In this document: in pieces, positions 32,677-41,533 of the stretch
Numbering within the stretch: position 1 is the first letter of the stretch
How the letters are laid out: every line of letters starts with the position of its first letter
Assembly: GCF_021353295.2 (NCBI RefSeq)
Contig: NZ_CP120635.1
Coordinates: forward strand, 1,096,001 to 1,160,000
Reading direction: 5' to 3'
DNA from: Pseudodesulfovibrio thermohalotolerans
GTDB taxonomy: Bacteria; Desulfobacterota; Desulfovibrionia; Desulfovibrionales; Desulfovibrionaceae
DNA length: 64,000 nucleotides
Program-made: the position numbers and the translations under genes
Notes under the pieces: model-generated
Seen by the model: only the letters and a program-made list of their open reading frames with translations
Databases searched by the model: none
Told to the model about the DNA's origin: nothing

Positions 32677-34734
32677 TTAATTGCACAGGCAGTCGCCGAA
32701 GACCACGCGGTCGGTGTATTCCGCCTGTTTGCCCTTGTTCCAGCGGGACACGGGGCGGTAATAGCCCACGATCCGCGTATAGACCTCGGCCTCCTGGCCG
32801 CAGGTGGGGCATTCGAAGTGCTCGCCCAGAATGTACCCGTGCTCCTTGCATATGGAGAAGGTGGGCGTGATGGAGATGTATGGAATCTTGGTCTTGGTGA
32901 ACGCCTTGATGATGAAGTTCCTGAGGGACTTCGGGTCGGACACGGCTTCGCCCAAGAAGGTATGGAACACGGTTCCGCCGGTGTAGAGGGGCTGGAGCTG
33001 GTTCTGGTGTTCCAGGGCGTAGAGGACATCGTCGGAGATGCCCACGGGCAACTGCGTGGAGTTGGTGTAGTAGGGAGTGCCGTTGCCCTGGGTCTTGATG
33101 TCGGCGTAGAGCGACTTGTCGATCTTGGCCAGCCGGTAGCTGGTGCCCTCGGCCGGGGTGGCTTCAAGGTTGTAGAGGTTGCCGGTTTCCTCCTGGAAGC
33201 GGGCCGTGATTCGGCGGAGGTGGTTGAGGGTGCGGCGCATGAGGCGCACGCCGCCCTCGGTTTCGATGCCCTTGCCGATGAGGTTGAGGCAGGCGTCGTG
33301 GCCGCCGAGCAGGCCGATGGTGGAGAAGTGACCCTTGTAGCCGTTCTTGAGGTAGCGCCTGGACCAGGGGAACATGCCCGCCTCAAGGTTGGCGTTGATG
33401 ACCTTGCGCTTGTATTCCAAAGAGTCCTTGGCCAGCTCGGCGTATTCTTCGACCAGATCGAGGAAATCGTCCTCGCTTTGCGCCAGGTAGGCGAGCTTGG
33501 GCAGGTTGAGCGTGACCACGCCGATGGAGCCGGTCAGGTCGCCAGCGCCGAACAGGCCGCCGGTCTTGTTGCGCAGCTCTCGGAGGTCCATCTGGAGGCG
33601 GCAGCACATGGAGCGGACGTCCTCAGGGTTGAGGTCGGAGCTGATGAAGTTCTGGAAGTAGGGCACGCCGTACTTGGCGGTGAGCTTCATGAGCAGGTCG
33701 CCGATATCGGATTCCCAGGGGAAGTCTTCGGTGACGTTGTAGGTCGGGATGGGGAAGGAGAAGATACGGTCGCTGTAGTCGCCTTCGAGCATGACCTCGA
33801 TGTACGCCTTGTTGACCATGTCCATCTCTTCCTGGAAGTCGCCGTAGGTCAGTTTGTCGTCGTATTTTCCGCCGATGATAATCGGCTCGGTGGCGATGTG
33901 TTTGGGAGCCACCAGGTCGAAAGACAGGTTGGTGAACGGCGACTGTCCGCCCCAGCGCGAGGTGGTGTTCAGGTTGAAGACGAACTTCTGCATGCACTGG
34001 CGCACCTGTTCGTAGTCCAGTCCGTCGGCGCGGACGAACGGGGCCAGATAGGTGTCGACGTTGTTGAATGCCTGGGCTCCGGCCCACTCGTTCTGGAGGG
34101 TGCCGAGAAAGTTGTTCATCTGCCCGAGGGCCGTGTCGAAATGCTTGGCCGGACCTGCCGACGCGCGGCCCGCCAGGTTGAAGCCTTCGAGGAGCAGGTC
34201 GCGCAGGGACCAGCCTGCGCAGTATCCGGCCAACCCGAAGGAAAGGTCGTGAATGTGGAAATAGCCGTGCTCGTGGGCCAGGCGGATTTCCTCAGGGTAC
34301 TTCTCCAGGGCGTAGCGCGCCTGGACCGTGCCGGAGAGGTGCAGCATGAGCCCCTGGAAGGAGTGGGTCATGTTGGCGTTCTCGTTCACGCGCCAGTCGG
34401 CCTGGTCAAGGTAGGTGTCGATGACTTCCTTGATGTCCAGGTAGGCTTCTTTCTGGGAGCGGAGCTGACGGCGCTTTTCGCGGTACATGATGTACTTCTT
34501 GGCGATGTCGTACTGCCGGGCCTCCATGAGCACCTGCTCGACCATGTTCTGGACGTGCTCCTGCTCGGGGATGTCCATGTCGGCGAGCTTTTTCTCGACC
34601 TTGCGGGCCAGCCGCTTGGCAAGGAGCGGGTCCTTGATGCCGCTGGCGCTAAGCGCCTTGAAAATGGCCTGTGCGATGCGCTCAGTCGACCAGGTTTCCA
34701 GCCGGCCGTCTCTCTTCATGATTTGACTTGGCAT
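32677..34734 (-). CDS. nrdD: Anaerobic ribonucleoside-triphosphate reductase NrdD (class III)
   Basis: 685 aa. N-terminal ATP-cone (IMKRDGRLETWSTERIAQAI, to about residue 90) for allosteric control of overall activity. The catalytic barrel follows. The glycyl-radical segment is RIVGYYRPVSRWNKGKQAEY near the C-terminus, preceded by the zinc Cys pair CPTC; a second Cys pair CLC lies at the extreme C-terminus (GDCLCN). Makes deoxyribonucleotides for DNA synthesis without oxygen, after activation by NrdG. AAGGAGG lies 10 bases before the ATG. It overlaps nrdG by 53 bases. Confidence 0.96.
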   Translation of the reverse strand: MPSQIMKRDGRLETWSTERIAQAIFKALSASGIKDPLLAKRLARKVEKKLADMDIPEQEHVQNMVEQVLMEARQYDIAKKYIMYREKRRQLRSQKEAYLDIKEVIDTYLDQADWRVNENANMTHSFQGLMLHLSGTVQARYALEKYPEEIRLAHEHGYFHIHDLSFGLAGYCAGWSLRDLLLEGFNLAGRASAGPAKHFDTALGQMNNFLGTLQNEWAGAQAFNNVDTYLAPFVRADGLDYEQVRQCMQKFVFNLNTTSRWGGQSPFTNLSFDLVAPKHIATEPIIIGGKYDDKLTYGDFQEEMDMVNKAYIEVMLEGDYSDRIFSFPIPTYNVTEDFPWESDIGDLLMKLTAKYGVPYFQNFISSDLNPEDVRSMCCRLQMDLRELRNKTGGLFGAGDLTGSIGVVTLNLPKLAYLAQSEDDFLDLVEEYAELAKDSLEYKRKVINANLEAGMFPWSRRYLKNGYKGHFSTIGLLGGHDACLNLIGKGIETEGGVRLMRRTLNHLRRITARFQEETGNLYNLEATPAEGTSYRLAKIDKSLYADIKTQGNGTPYYTNSTQLPVGISDDVLYALEHQNQLQPLYTGGTVFHTFLGEAVSDPKSLRNFIIKAFTKTKIPYISITPTFSICKEHGYILGEHFECPTCGQEAEVYTRIVGYYRPVSRWNKGKQAEYTDRVVFGDCLCN

Positions 34735-35365
34735 GCTCCGGCGTCCTCCTTGGGGGCACGAATTTCTGGATTTTCAGTTCCTGTTTCGGGGGCAGATAGC
34801 TCTGCGCGACGGCGACGTCGGCCTTGGTCAGGCCGGGCACCTGGGTGATCCGGAAGTAGAAGGCGTCGGGCATGGCCTCGGCCATCTCGAAGATGCGGGT
34901 CATATTGGCGCGGGCCGCTATTTCGGAAACCGCCTTGCCGGTCAGCGCCGGATACTTGGCGTAGGGGCCTTTGACGTCCACCGCGAAGGTGTCGACAAGC
35001 TTGGCTTGGAGGAGATCGGCGACCACCTCGGGGCGCATCCCGTTGGTGTCCATCTTGACGGGCAGACCGGCCTTGCGGATTTCGTAGGCCAGTTCGCCCA
35101 CGCCGGGCACCGTTGTGGGCTCGCCGCCGGTGATGGTCACGCCGTCCAGCCATCCTGCCCTGTCGCGCAGGTAGGTCCTGACGCGCTGGGGGTCGATGAC
35201 GGGCAGGGACTGCATGTCCCAGGCGAGCTGAAAGTTATGACAGGTGGGGCAGCGCAGATTGCAGCCGCCCAGAAAAATGATGCATGAGGTCTTTCCGGGC
35301 CAATCGCACAGGCTCAGGTTCTCGAACCCGCGAACATAATTCCAGACCCCAGTGGGATCGCTCAT
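34682..35365 (-). CDS. nrdG: Anaerobic RNR activating radical-SAM protein NrdG
   Basis: 227 aa from the ATG at 35365 (AGGAG site 5 bases upstream). The radical-SAM cluster motif CNLRCPTC (Cx3Cx2C) appears early, preceded by SLCDWPGKTSCIIFLGGC; further GVTITGGEPT and MDTNGMRPEV are typical SAM-binding blocks. It abstracts H from a glycine of NrdD using 5'-deoxyadenosyl radical. Upstream gene of the nrdG-nrdD pair, long overlap with nrdD suggests translational coupling. Larger than E. coli NrdG (154 aa) and of the group more related to pyruvate-formate-lyase activases. Confidence 0.94.
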   Translation of the reverse strand: MSDPTGVWNYVRGFENLSLCDWPGKTSCIIFLGGCNLRCPTCHNFQLAWDMQSLPVIDPQRVRTYLRDRAGWLDGVTITGGEPTTVPGVGELAYEIRKAGLPVKMDTNGMRPEVVADLLQAKLVDTFAVDVKGPYAKYPALTGKAVSEIAARANMTRIFEMAEAMPDAFYFRITQVPGLTKADVAVAQSYLPPKQELKIQKFVPPRRTPEHAKSNHEERRPAGNLVD

Positions 35366-35954
35366 CTCGACTCCTCGCAATGGCGCGGCCGCTTGAACGG
35401 CTGCACCCGACGTAGGTAACATAAGTTAAGTAGTGATAATGTCCGGGGTATGCCTTTACCGTCACCATTCCCCGGGGTGGACGCGGCCCGATTTCGAAGG
35501 AAAAAGGGCTTGAGCGCGTGAGGGTTAATCTATCTCACGAGAAAAATTTTGTACAGGGGGGATTCTGAAAATATTTGACTACCTGATCAGGATTTAGCGG
35601 TTACAAGAGATTATAAGCGATTATTGAAAAATTGAAAAAGTTTTCCACTGTTGTCGAAAAATGAACACGGCAATATAGTTAACTTTTTTCTAGAGTAAGT
35701 TTAGAAAAAAATCTTTTCGATTCCGACGGGATTTGTTTTCGACAGAAAGGATTGCGGCGGGCGGGAAAAGATGATCGTTGATCCGTGAAAGATTGCTTAC
35801 CACAAGGGCTGCCGCTTGGGAACACCTGATTTGCGGTATTCCACAAGAAAAAGAACAATCTATTTGGGAGTTTTTCCCGAATCCCGGCAAGCCTCCGCAG
35901 GCCGTGGGTCAGCGCGTGTCAACAGTGTTTTCGAACGTTTTTGGGGTGTTTTTT
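35366..35954. other. AT-rich non-coding region upstream of nrdG
   Basis: Roughly 590 bases. AT-rich stretches lie at about 35540-35720. It must hold the nrdG promoter. A 10-bp palindrome CCTGATCAGG is at 35582-35591. A degenerate NrdR-box-like CAATATAGTT is at about 35673. DnaA-box-like words occur but none fits the consensus. No coding frame is persuasive. Confidence 0.4.
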
Positions 35955-35970
35955 AGGCACGGGTTTTGCG
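35955..35970 (+). promoter_or_regulatory. Sigma54 (-24/-12) promoter
   Basis: AGGCACG-GGTT-TTGCG: GG (35956-35957) and GC (35968-35969) are exactly 10 bases apart, and only the outermost two positions differ from TGGCACG-N4-TTGCW. Start of transcription expected near 35981. A strong GGAGGTGA site (35989-35996) and ATG (36003) follow. Confidence 0.75.
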
Positions 35971-36002
35971 TGTCGGACCGATAGTCCCGGAGGTGATTGC
36001 CT

Positions 36003-36173
36003 ATGTTAAATATCGACTTGCCGGTATTGTGTGTTTTTGGGGCGTGGCCGTCGAAAGGACGCCTTGCGCGGCCCGGCTTATCGGTTAGATCGCGGAACGG
36101 CCGTCCACCAGGGCGTTGCGCTGGTAGGCGCGCAGGCCGAACTCGGGCAGGGCGGCCAGGAGGTGGTCCATGA
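36003..36173 (+). CDS. Small ORF behind a sigma54 promoter; possible small protein or truncated gene
   Basis: 56 codons plus stop. ATG at 36003 lies six bases after GGAGGTGA, the best ribosome site in this part of the window, and 33 bases after a near-consensus sigma54 promoter. The first 27 residues (MLNIDLPVLCVFGAWPSKGR) are outside other genes; the rest is Arg/Gly/Pro rich and runs antisense to the 3' end of the mscS-type gene, so that half may not be meaningful. Not recognised. Possibilities: a true small protein, the remnant of a sigma54-controlled gene cut by rearrangement, or an mRNA for antisense control. Confidence 0.35.
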   Translation: MLNIDLPVLCVFGAWPSKGRLARPGLSVRSRNGRPPGRCAGRRAGRTRAGRPGGGP

Positions 36174-37407
36174 TGTCCGACTGGATGTCCTCGTGCAGGG
36201 CCCAGGCCGTCTCGCTGGTGAAGCAGTATATCTCAAGCGGCAGCCCGTCGTCGGCGTGGGGCTGCAACTGGCGGACGAGCAGGGTCATGTCCTGGCGAAT
36301 CTTGGGATGGCAGCGCAGATATTCCAAGGCATAGCGGCGGAACAGGCCGACGTTGGTCATGCGGCGGCCGTTGAGGGGCGAGGCGGGGTCCGCGCCGGAC
36401 GCGGTGTTGGCGGCGTCGATCTCCTTTTGGCGCATGGCGATGAACGGGGCCAGGTGCTGAACTGTCATGAGCCGCATCTTGAGTTCCCGGTCGGCGAACC
36501 GGATGGACGACTGGTCGATCATGATGGCCCGCTTGATTCTGCGTCCGCCGCTTTTCGTCATGCTTTCCCAGTTCTTGAAGGGCGTGTCCAGGAACTTGAA
36601 GGTCGGGATGGCCGTCACGGTCATATCCCAGTTCTGGACCTTGACCGTGTTCAGGGCGATATCGATGACGGTTCCGTCCGCGTTCATGGCGGGCATTTCG
36701 ATCCAGTCGCCGGTGTGCAGCAGGTCGTTGGCCGATATCTGGATGCCCGCCACCAGGGAAAGGAGGGTGTCGCGGAAAACGAGCATGAGCACCGCGGTCA
36801 TGGCGCCGATGCCGGAGAGCAGCCCCCAGGGCGATTCGCCGAGGAGAATGGCCACCACCGAAACCGCGCCAAGCATGTATATGAACAGCTTGACCAGTTG
36901 CACGTAGCCTTTGATTGGCCGGCGGCTTGATACCTCGAACGTGCTGTACAGATTGGACAGGGCGTCCAGAAGTGTGGCCAGGATAAGGACAACGCTCACG
37001 GCCAGGTATGCGAAGACGAGGCGGTCGAGGACTCCCTTGAGCCCGGAGAGAAATTCCAGTCCCCAGAAGAAGACCAGGGCAGGGGCCAGGAGCGCGGCGC
37101 GGGAGAAGAATCCGGTTTCCAACAGGAAGTCGTCAAAGCCGTTTCTGGTGCGATGAGAAAAGGCGCGGGCCCCCCGCAGCAGCAGGGTCCGGGTCAGGAA
37201 GAAGGCGAGCAGCCCGGCGAGCAGCATGATGCCGGTCTTGGCCGCGAGGTCCAACATCGGGTTGGCCTCGATGAGGGTCGCGGGCAGGTCGAGTTGCAGG
37301 TCGAGGTTCACGGGGGGGAGGCTCCTTGTGCTCTTGGTCTGCTCCGTTTCTAGCAGATTCCCCCGGGCTTGAGAACCAGGGAGGGAATAGGGCGCCCGGT
37401 TTGACAT
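36085..37407 (-). CDS. Mechanosensitive ion channel of the MscS family (YbdG-like)
   Basis: 440 aa, with about five membrane segments and a C-terminal cytoplasmic region; length suits YbdG/mini-conductance channels (about 415). The pore-lining helix and following beta domain are seen in GLLSGIGAMTAVLMLVFRDTLLSLVAGIQI and then GDWIEMPAMNADGTVIDIALNTVKVQNWD. Likely a pressure-release valve in hypo-osmotic shock. The ATG at 37407 is used because GGAGG lies upstream; a GTG at 37311 would shorten it by 32 residues. Divergent from the metallophosphoesterase gene with 52 bases between. Confidence 0.92.
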   Translation of the reverse strand: MSNRAPYSLPGSQARGNLLETEQTKSTRSLPPVNLDLQLDLPATLIEANPMLDLAAKTGIMLLAGLLAFFLTRTLLLRGARAFSHRTRNGFDDFLLETGFFSRAALLAPALVFFWGLEFLSGLKGVLDRLVFAYLAVSVVLILATLLDALSNLYSTFEVSSRRPIKGYVQLVKLFIYMLGAVSVVAILLGESPWGLLSGIGAMTAVLMLVFRDTLLSLVAGIQISANDLLHTGDWIEMPAMNADGTVIDIALNTVKVQNWDMTVTAIPTFKFLDTPFKNWESMTKSGGRRIKRAIMIDQSSIRFADRELKMRLMTVQHLAPFIAMRQKEIDAANTASGADPASPLNGRRMTNVGLFRRYALEYLRCHPKIRQDMTLLVRQLQPHADDGLPLEIYCFTSETAWALHEDIQSDIMDHLLAALPEFGLRAYQRNALVDGRSAI

Positions 37408-37459
37408 CGGCCGGGATGTCCTCCATGCTCAAAGGGAAAAGTCCTGAGGGAATCTCATC

Positions 37460-38653
37460 ATGAGTTACTGGTTCATCATCGTCATGACCGTTTCCACCCT
37501 GCTTGTTCTGTACCTGGGGTGGCGGTTGATAAATCCACTGCGGATAGCTCGCAGCCGCAAGATCACGCTCTGGTCGTTGCTGGCCCTGCTCCTGTTCGGC
37601 CACCGGCTGACTTGGGTGCTGCACCGGACCAACCGCTACGAGCTTATCGTCTGCGACTGCATCGACTGGGTCGGGTTCACCTTTCTCGGATTTATTTCCA
37701 TTCTGGTCGTGTTCATGCTGGCCCGGGACATTCCGAGTCTGTTCGGGGCCTTGATGTCGGGCCTGAAGCGGCTGTTCACGCGGCGCAGCCAACGGCCCTA
37801 TTTCATCGGTCCGAACCACGCCCGCCGCCGGTTCCTGCTCAACGCCTCAAACGGATTGTTTCTGGCTGCCGCCCTGCCCATGACCGGATTCGGCGTGTAC
37901 AATGCCCGGCGAAAGCCCTCGGTGCTGAAGAACGATCTTTTCGTGCTCGATCTTCCCGAAGGATTGGACGGCTTCACCATAGCGCAGATATCGGATACTC
38001 ATATCGGCCCGACCATTCGCGCGGACTGGGCGCGCAAGGTCGTGGACGCGGTCAACGGACTCGACCCGGATCTCATCGTGCACACCGGCGACATGGTGGA
38101 TGGAGCCGTGGACGGGCTCAAGACGGACGTTCTGCCCTTCGGCGATCTGAATGCGCCGCACGGGGTGTGGTTCTGCACCGGCAATCACGAGTATTATTCC
38201 GGCGTGTTCGAATGGCTGTCCGAGGCGCGGCGGCTGGGCATCCGGCCCCTGGTCAACGAACACGCGCTTATAGATACTGGGCGGGGCAGGCTTCTGCTGG
38301 CCGGGGTGACGGACCTGCGCGCAGGGCGCATGGTGCCGGGGCACGTCTCTTCGCCGTCGAAGGCCATGGCGGAAGCGCCGGAACACGATGTGTCCGTGCT
38401 TCTGGCCCATCAGCCAGATTCCGTGTACGCCGCATCGGAGGCGGGTTTCGACATCCAGCTTTCCGGGCACACCCACGGCGGGCAATACTTCCCGTACAAC
38501 TATGTCATTCATCTGTTCCAGACGTTCGTGCGCGGTCCGTACATACATGACGGCACACAACTCTATGTGAACATGGGCACCGGCTATTGGGGGCCGCCCA
38601 TGCGTATCGGCACCATGCCGGAGATCACTCTCCACACCCTCCGCCGCGCCTGA
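37460..38653 (+). CDS. Membrane-anchored calcineurin-like metallophosphoesterase
   Basis: 397 aa. Three or four N-terminal membrane segments (to about residue 100), a linker with ARRRFLLNASNGLFLAAALP (a late hydrophobic segment preceded by a twin-Arg-like motif), and a C-terminal phosphoesterase domain with SDTHIG, GDMVDG, GNHEYY and SGHTHGGQ. These are the metal-binding motifs of the YkuE/YaeI group, which act on phospholipid or nucleotide phosphate esters. The domain is probably outside the cytoplasmic membrane. No operon partner. Confidence 0.92.
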   Translation: MSYWFIIVMTVSTLLVLYLGWRLINPLRIARSRKITLWSLLALLLFGHRLTWVLHRTNRYELIVCDCIDWVGFTFLGFISILVVFMLARDIPSLFGALMSGLKRLFTRRSQRPYFIGPNHARRRFLLNASNGLFLAAALPMTGFGVYNARRKPSVLKNDLFVLDLPEGLDGFTIAQISDTHIGPTIRADWARKVVDAVNGLDPDLIVHTGDMVDGAVDGLKTDVLPFGDLNAPHGVWFCTGNHEYYSGVFEWLSEARRLGIRPLVNEHALIDTGRGRLLLAGVTDLRAGRMVPGHVSSPSKAMAEAPEHDVSVLLAHQPDSVYAASEAGFDIQLSGHTHGGQYFPYNYVIHLFQTFVRGPYIHDGTQLYVNMGTGYWGPPMRIGTMPEITLHTLRRA

Positions 38654-38693
38654 CAATAGCTGCGGCCTCAAGCCCCGCCGCCGCCCCGCAGAG

Positions 38694-39146
38694 GCGATAA
38701 AGGGGATGCAAGGGGGCGCTCCCCTTGCCCGCCGGAGGCGAAGTCACCCGACAATCCCGCCGAAGGCGGCTCCGCTCCTGTATTCCCAATGGGTCAAAAC
38801 ATTGGCTACACTCCCCGCATACGCCTTCCTTTCCCGCTTCGATTTTCCTCTCGGTCTCGTCGCCGCCTCGAAGGGGCGATAAAGGGGATGCAAGGGGGCG
38901 CTCTCCTTGCCCGTCGGAGGCGAAGTCACCCGACAATCCCGCCGGAGGCGGCTTCGATCCTGTATTCCCAATGGGTCAAAACATTGGCTACACTCCCCGC
39001 ATACGCCTTCCTTTCCCGCTTCGATTTTCCTCTCGGTCTCGTCGCCGCCCCGAAGGGGCGATAAAGGGGATGCAAGGGGGCGCTCCCCTTGCCCGCCGGA
39101 GGCGAAGTCACCCGACAATTCCGCCGAAGGCGGCTCCGCTCCTGTC
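38694..39146 (+). repeat. Tandem array of a 182-bp unit (2.5 copies)
   Basis: Units begin GCGATAAAGGGGATGCAAGG at 38694, 38876 and 39058, giving a period of exactly 182 bases; the third copy stops after about 88 bases. Within each unit are a hairpin AAGGGG...CCCCTT, GCCGGAGGCGAAGTCACC, GCCGAAGGCGGC-type palindromes, and a T/C-rich end. Copies differ at only a few positions (for example CCGAAGG/CGGAGG, CTCC/CTCT). A related single copy is at 56278-56340. No direct-repeat/spacer pattern, so not a CRISPR. Confidence 0.9.
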
Positions 39147-39166
39147 TTTCTCCACCTCCCGGCCAT

Positions 39167-39203
39167 AAAAAAGGCCGACGCCCGCTGATAGCGCGCGTCG
39201 GCC
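39167..39203 (-). terminator. Terminator of the amino acid permease gene
   Basis: GGCCGACGC (39173-39181) and GCGTCGGCC (39195-39203), 13-nt loop, followed on the minus strand by six T bases. 24 bases after the permease stop. Confidence 0.9.
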
Positions 39204-39226
39204 CGATGCTTTCGGTCCGCTTCGGA

Positions 39227-40576
39227 TTATGCCTTTTGCCGTCTGCGGTTTTTGGGTCTGCGTCCGTGCATGAGCCAGACGCCCGACATCAGGATGAGCA
39301 GGGAGACGACCAGGAAGTGCAGGAACATGGCCTTCTGGATGGCTCCCCAGATGATGTACACCGATCCGGCTCCGGCCAGGACCGGACAGAGATAGCGGCT
39401 GACGTTGCCCAGATCGGTGAAGGTCTTCATGACCCAGATGTAGAGGGAGATGTAGATGACGTACAGGAAGGCGATGGGCAGTTCGGAGATGTCCATGAAG
39501 TTGCCCCACCAGCCCGCGAAGTTGCCGTACCAGACCAACAGCCAGAAACAGGACAGACCGTAGCCCAGCACGGCCGAATGGGTGGTGCTGTTGGTTACGG
39601 GGTTGACCCGGCAGAAGAAGTCGGGCTTCGGGCCGAGGCCGCGCGAGGCGATGGAGAACATGCCGCGCGCAGATCCCATAATGAGGCCGTTCAGGGTGCC
39701 CAGACAGGAGATGATGACGAAGACCGTGAGCAGGGTGCCGCCCAGGCGTCCGAAGATGAGCGAGATGACCCGCACGGGGGCGGCGTCGCCCTCGGCCAGT
39801 ACCTGCTCGTTGGTCAGGACGCCGGAAATGCCCATGTAGTAGAGCATGTAGATGCAGACCACGGCGATGGTTCCGACCACCAGGGCGCGGGGCAGGGTGC
39901 GCTTGGCGTCCCGGAGTTCGGCGTTGATGACCGTGGCGATGATCCAGCCCTCGTAGGCGAAGGCCGTGGACAGGGTGGCCAGAGCCAGGCCGCCGCCTTC
40001 ACCGGAGACGGTCTTGGCCGCGGTGGTGAAGTTCTCGACGGTCATGCCGTTGGTCAGCCCGGCGATGGTGCCGACCACGGCCACCAGGGCCAGCGGAATC
40101 AGCTTGACCACGGTGGACGTGACCTGCCACCGCCCGGCCAGGACGGGCGAGAAGTAGTTGAGCAGGAAGAACAGGGTCATGTAGGCCCAGGCGAAAGGCC
40201 ACAGGGCGTTTTCCGTGCCGAGAAGGCCCTGGGTGTAGTTGGCCGAAACCCAGGCCAGGACGGCCACCAGGGTCGGGTAGTAGATGAACGTCATGAACCA
40301 GGCCACCAGGTATCCGGCGGTTTTGCCGTAGGCCTGTTCGAAGTAGTCCACCACGCCGTTGACCCGCTCGATGCGGGTGGCGATCTTGGAAAAAACATAG
40401 GCGGTCACGACCATGATCGCGCCGCCGATGAGCCAGGCCAGCAAGGCCGTGGGCAGGCTTCCGGCCGAAGCCTCAAGCACGTTGTCCGCCTTGAAGAATA
40501 CGCCGGAACCGATGACGATGCCCACGACCATGGCGGTCGCGGTCCAGAATCCGTACTTTTTCTGTAGAGTTTTCAT
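39227..40576 (-). CDS. APC-family amino acid permease
   Basis: 449 aa from the ATG at 40576, giving MKTLQKKYGFWTATAMVVG, where the first helix starts. About 12 membrane segments. The glycine-rich first helix GIVIGSGVFFKADNVL and the TM6-region FAYEGWIIATVINAE match APC transporters such as the serine/threonine exchanger or GABA/putrescine groups. The substrate is not determined. Divergent from the GntR regulator; the 240 bases between could hold joint control. It has a basic C-terminal tail (GRRPKNRRRQKA). A longer frame to 40774 is unlikely. Confidence 0.92.
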   Translation of the reverse strand: MKTLQKKYGFWTATAMVVGIVIGSGVFFKADNVLEASAGSLPTALLAWLIGGAIMVVTAYVFSKIATRIERVNGVVDYFEQAYGKTAGYLVAWFMTFIYYPTLVAVLAWVSANYTQGLLGTENALWPFAWAYMTLFFLLNYFSPVLAGRWQVTSTVVKLIPLALVAVVGTIAGLTNGMTVENFTTAAKTVSGEGGGLALATLSTAFAYEGWIIATVINAELRDAKRTLPRALVVGTIAVVCIYMLYYMGISGVLTNEQVLAEGDAAPVRVISLIFGRLGGTLLTVFVIISCLGTLNGLIMGSARGMFSIASRGLGPKPDFFCRVNPVTNSTTHSAVLGYGLSCFWLLVWYGNFAGWWGNFMDISELPIAFLYVIYISLYIWVMKTFTDLGNVSRYLCPVLAGAGSVYIIWGAIQKAMFLHFLVVSLLILMSGVWLMHGRRPKNRRRQKA

Positions 40577-40755
40577 GCTGATATGGAATCGCCTCTCAAA
40601 AGGCAGTATGTGGGGTTGCAACCGCGGCCCGTCCTTTCGATCTACCGCACCTCCTGCGGCGACAGGCCTAGGACCCCTTAACGCCCGGAACGGGGTTACG
40701 TCCAGCCATTTCCCCCTTTTGGGGCAGCGTGTTGCCCTTGTTTCTTCTTTCCCCC

Positions 40756-40801
40756 TTGACTCGGCGGTCAACATGTCCTAAACCGGATTGGTCCAACCAA
40801 T
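40756..40801 (+). promoter_or_regulatory. Promoter and FCD/GntR operator of the lactate operon
   Basis: TTGACT (40756-40761), 17 bases, TAAACC (40779-40784), then a perfect 15-base palindrome ATTGGTCCAACCAAT (40787-40801). The palindrome holds TGGT-N3-ACCA, the core of operators bound by FadR/LldR/LutR-type GntR proteins, and covers the expected start of transcription, so autorepression is likely. Confidence 0.75.
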
Positions 40802-40817
40802 TTACAAGAGGCGTGAT

Positions 40818-41531
40818 ATGGAAGCCAGGCCAGTGACCAGAAAAAGCATATCCGATGAGATCGTCAACCAGATCAAAGAGATGATCGACCATGGACGATT
40901 GCAGCCCGGAGACCGGCTGCCGGCCGAGCGGAAGCTGGCCGAGCAGTTCGGCGTGTCCCGCACCACGGTGCGCGAGGGCATCAAGATATTGTCCGAGTCG
41001 GGCCTTTTGACCAGCCGTCAGGGAGCGGGAACCTTTGTCAGCCGTCCCGACGAGGGCGGCCGGGGAGGATCGCTCATAGAGGCGGTTCTGACAGGCGATT
41101 ACGACCTCCAGGACGTGTTCGAGGTGCGCAAGATGTTGGAGCCGGAGATAGCGGCCCTGGCGGCGCGCAATGGTTCGCCGGACGCCAAGATGCGCCTTGA
41201 GGCCATTATCATGGAGCAGGAGCAGGCCATCCGGAGCGGCGAGAGCGGGGCGGGCATCGATCACCAGTTCCACCAGGCCCTTGCCGAAGCCTCGGGCAAC
41301 CCGGTGTTGCGCGAAATGGTCTCGGCCTTGCACGAGGGGTTTTCCCGGAGCCGGGCCGAGGAGGTTCAGTCCCCCCAACGGCAGAAGGCGTCGCTGGCCG
41401 CGCACAGGGCTATTGTGGAAGCCGTCAGGAACGGCCACGCCATGCGGGCCGAGCGGGCCATGCGGGAACATCTCGACGAAGTGGAAAGAATCATCTTTGA
41501 TAATCAAAGAGGAGTATACTCAAGGAGATAG
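40818..41531 (+). CDS. GntR-family regulator with FCD domain (LldR/LutR-like)
   Basis: 237 aa. N-terminal winged HTH: SISDEIVNQIKEMIDHGRLQPGDRLPAERKLAEQFGVSRTTVREGIK. The C-terminal FCD domain (about residues 95-225) carries the metal-ligand pattern DVFEVRKMLE, then DHQFHQALAEAS and an AAHRAIVEAV helix. Such regulators sense lactate or other carboxylates and repress. It is first in an operon with a lactate-oxidase-like enzyme (2 bases downstream) and a TauE/SafE transporter, and its own promoter carries a matching operator. ATG at 40818 is 16 bases after the operator. Confidence 0.93.
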   Translation: MEARPVTRKSISDEIVNQIKEMIDHGRLQPGDRLPAERKLAEQFGVSRTTVREGIKILSESGLLTSRQGAGTFVSRPDEGGRGGSLIEAVLTGDYDLQDVFEVRKMLEPEIAALAARNGSPDAKMRLEAIIMEQEQAIRSGESGAGIDHQFHQALAEASGNPVLREMVSALHEGFSRSRAEEVQSPQRQKASLAAHRAIVEAVRNGHAMRAERAMREHLDEVERIIFDNQRGVYSRR

Positions 41532-41533
41532 CG

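Noticed and set aside
35668..35685. NrdR box upstream of nrdG
   Set aside because: CAATATAGTT matches only part of the 16-base consensus and the usual second box is missing.
35500..35900. Possible replication origin with DnaA-box-like words
   Set aside because: Words such as TATTCCACA and TTTTCCACT differ in two positions from TTATNCACA, and no dnaA gene or box cluster is near. A GC-skew plot of the whole chromosome would decide it.
38694..39146. CRISPR array
   Set aside because: The repeat unit is 182 bases with no alternation of short repeats and unique spacers.
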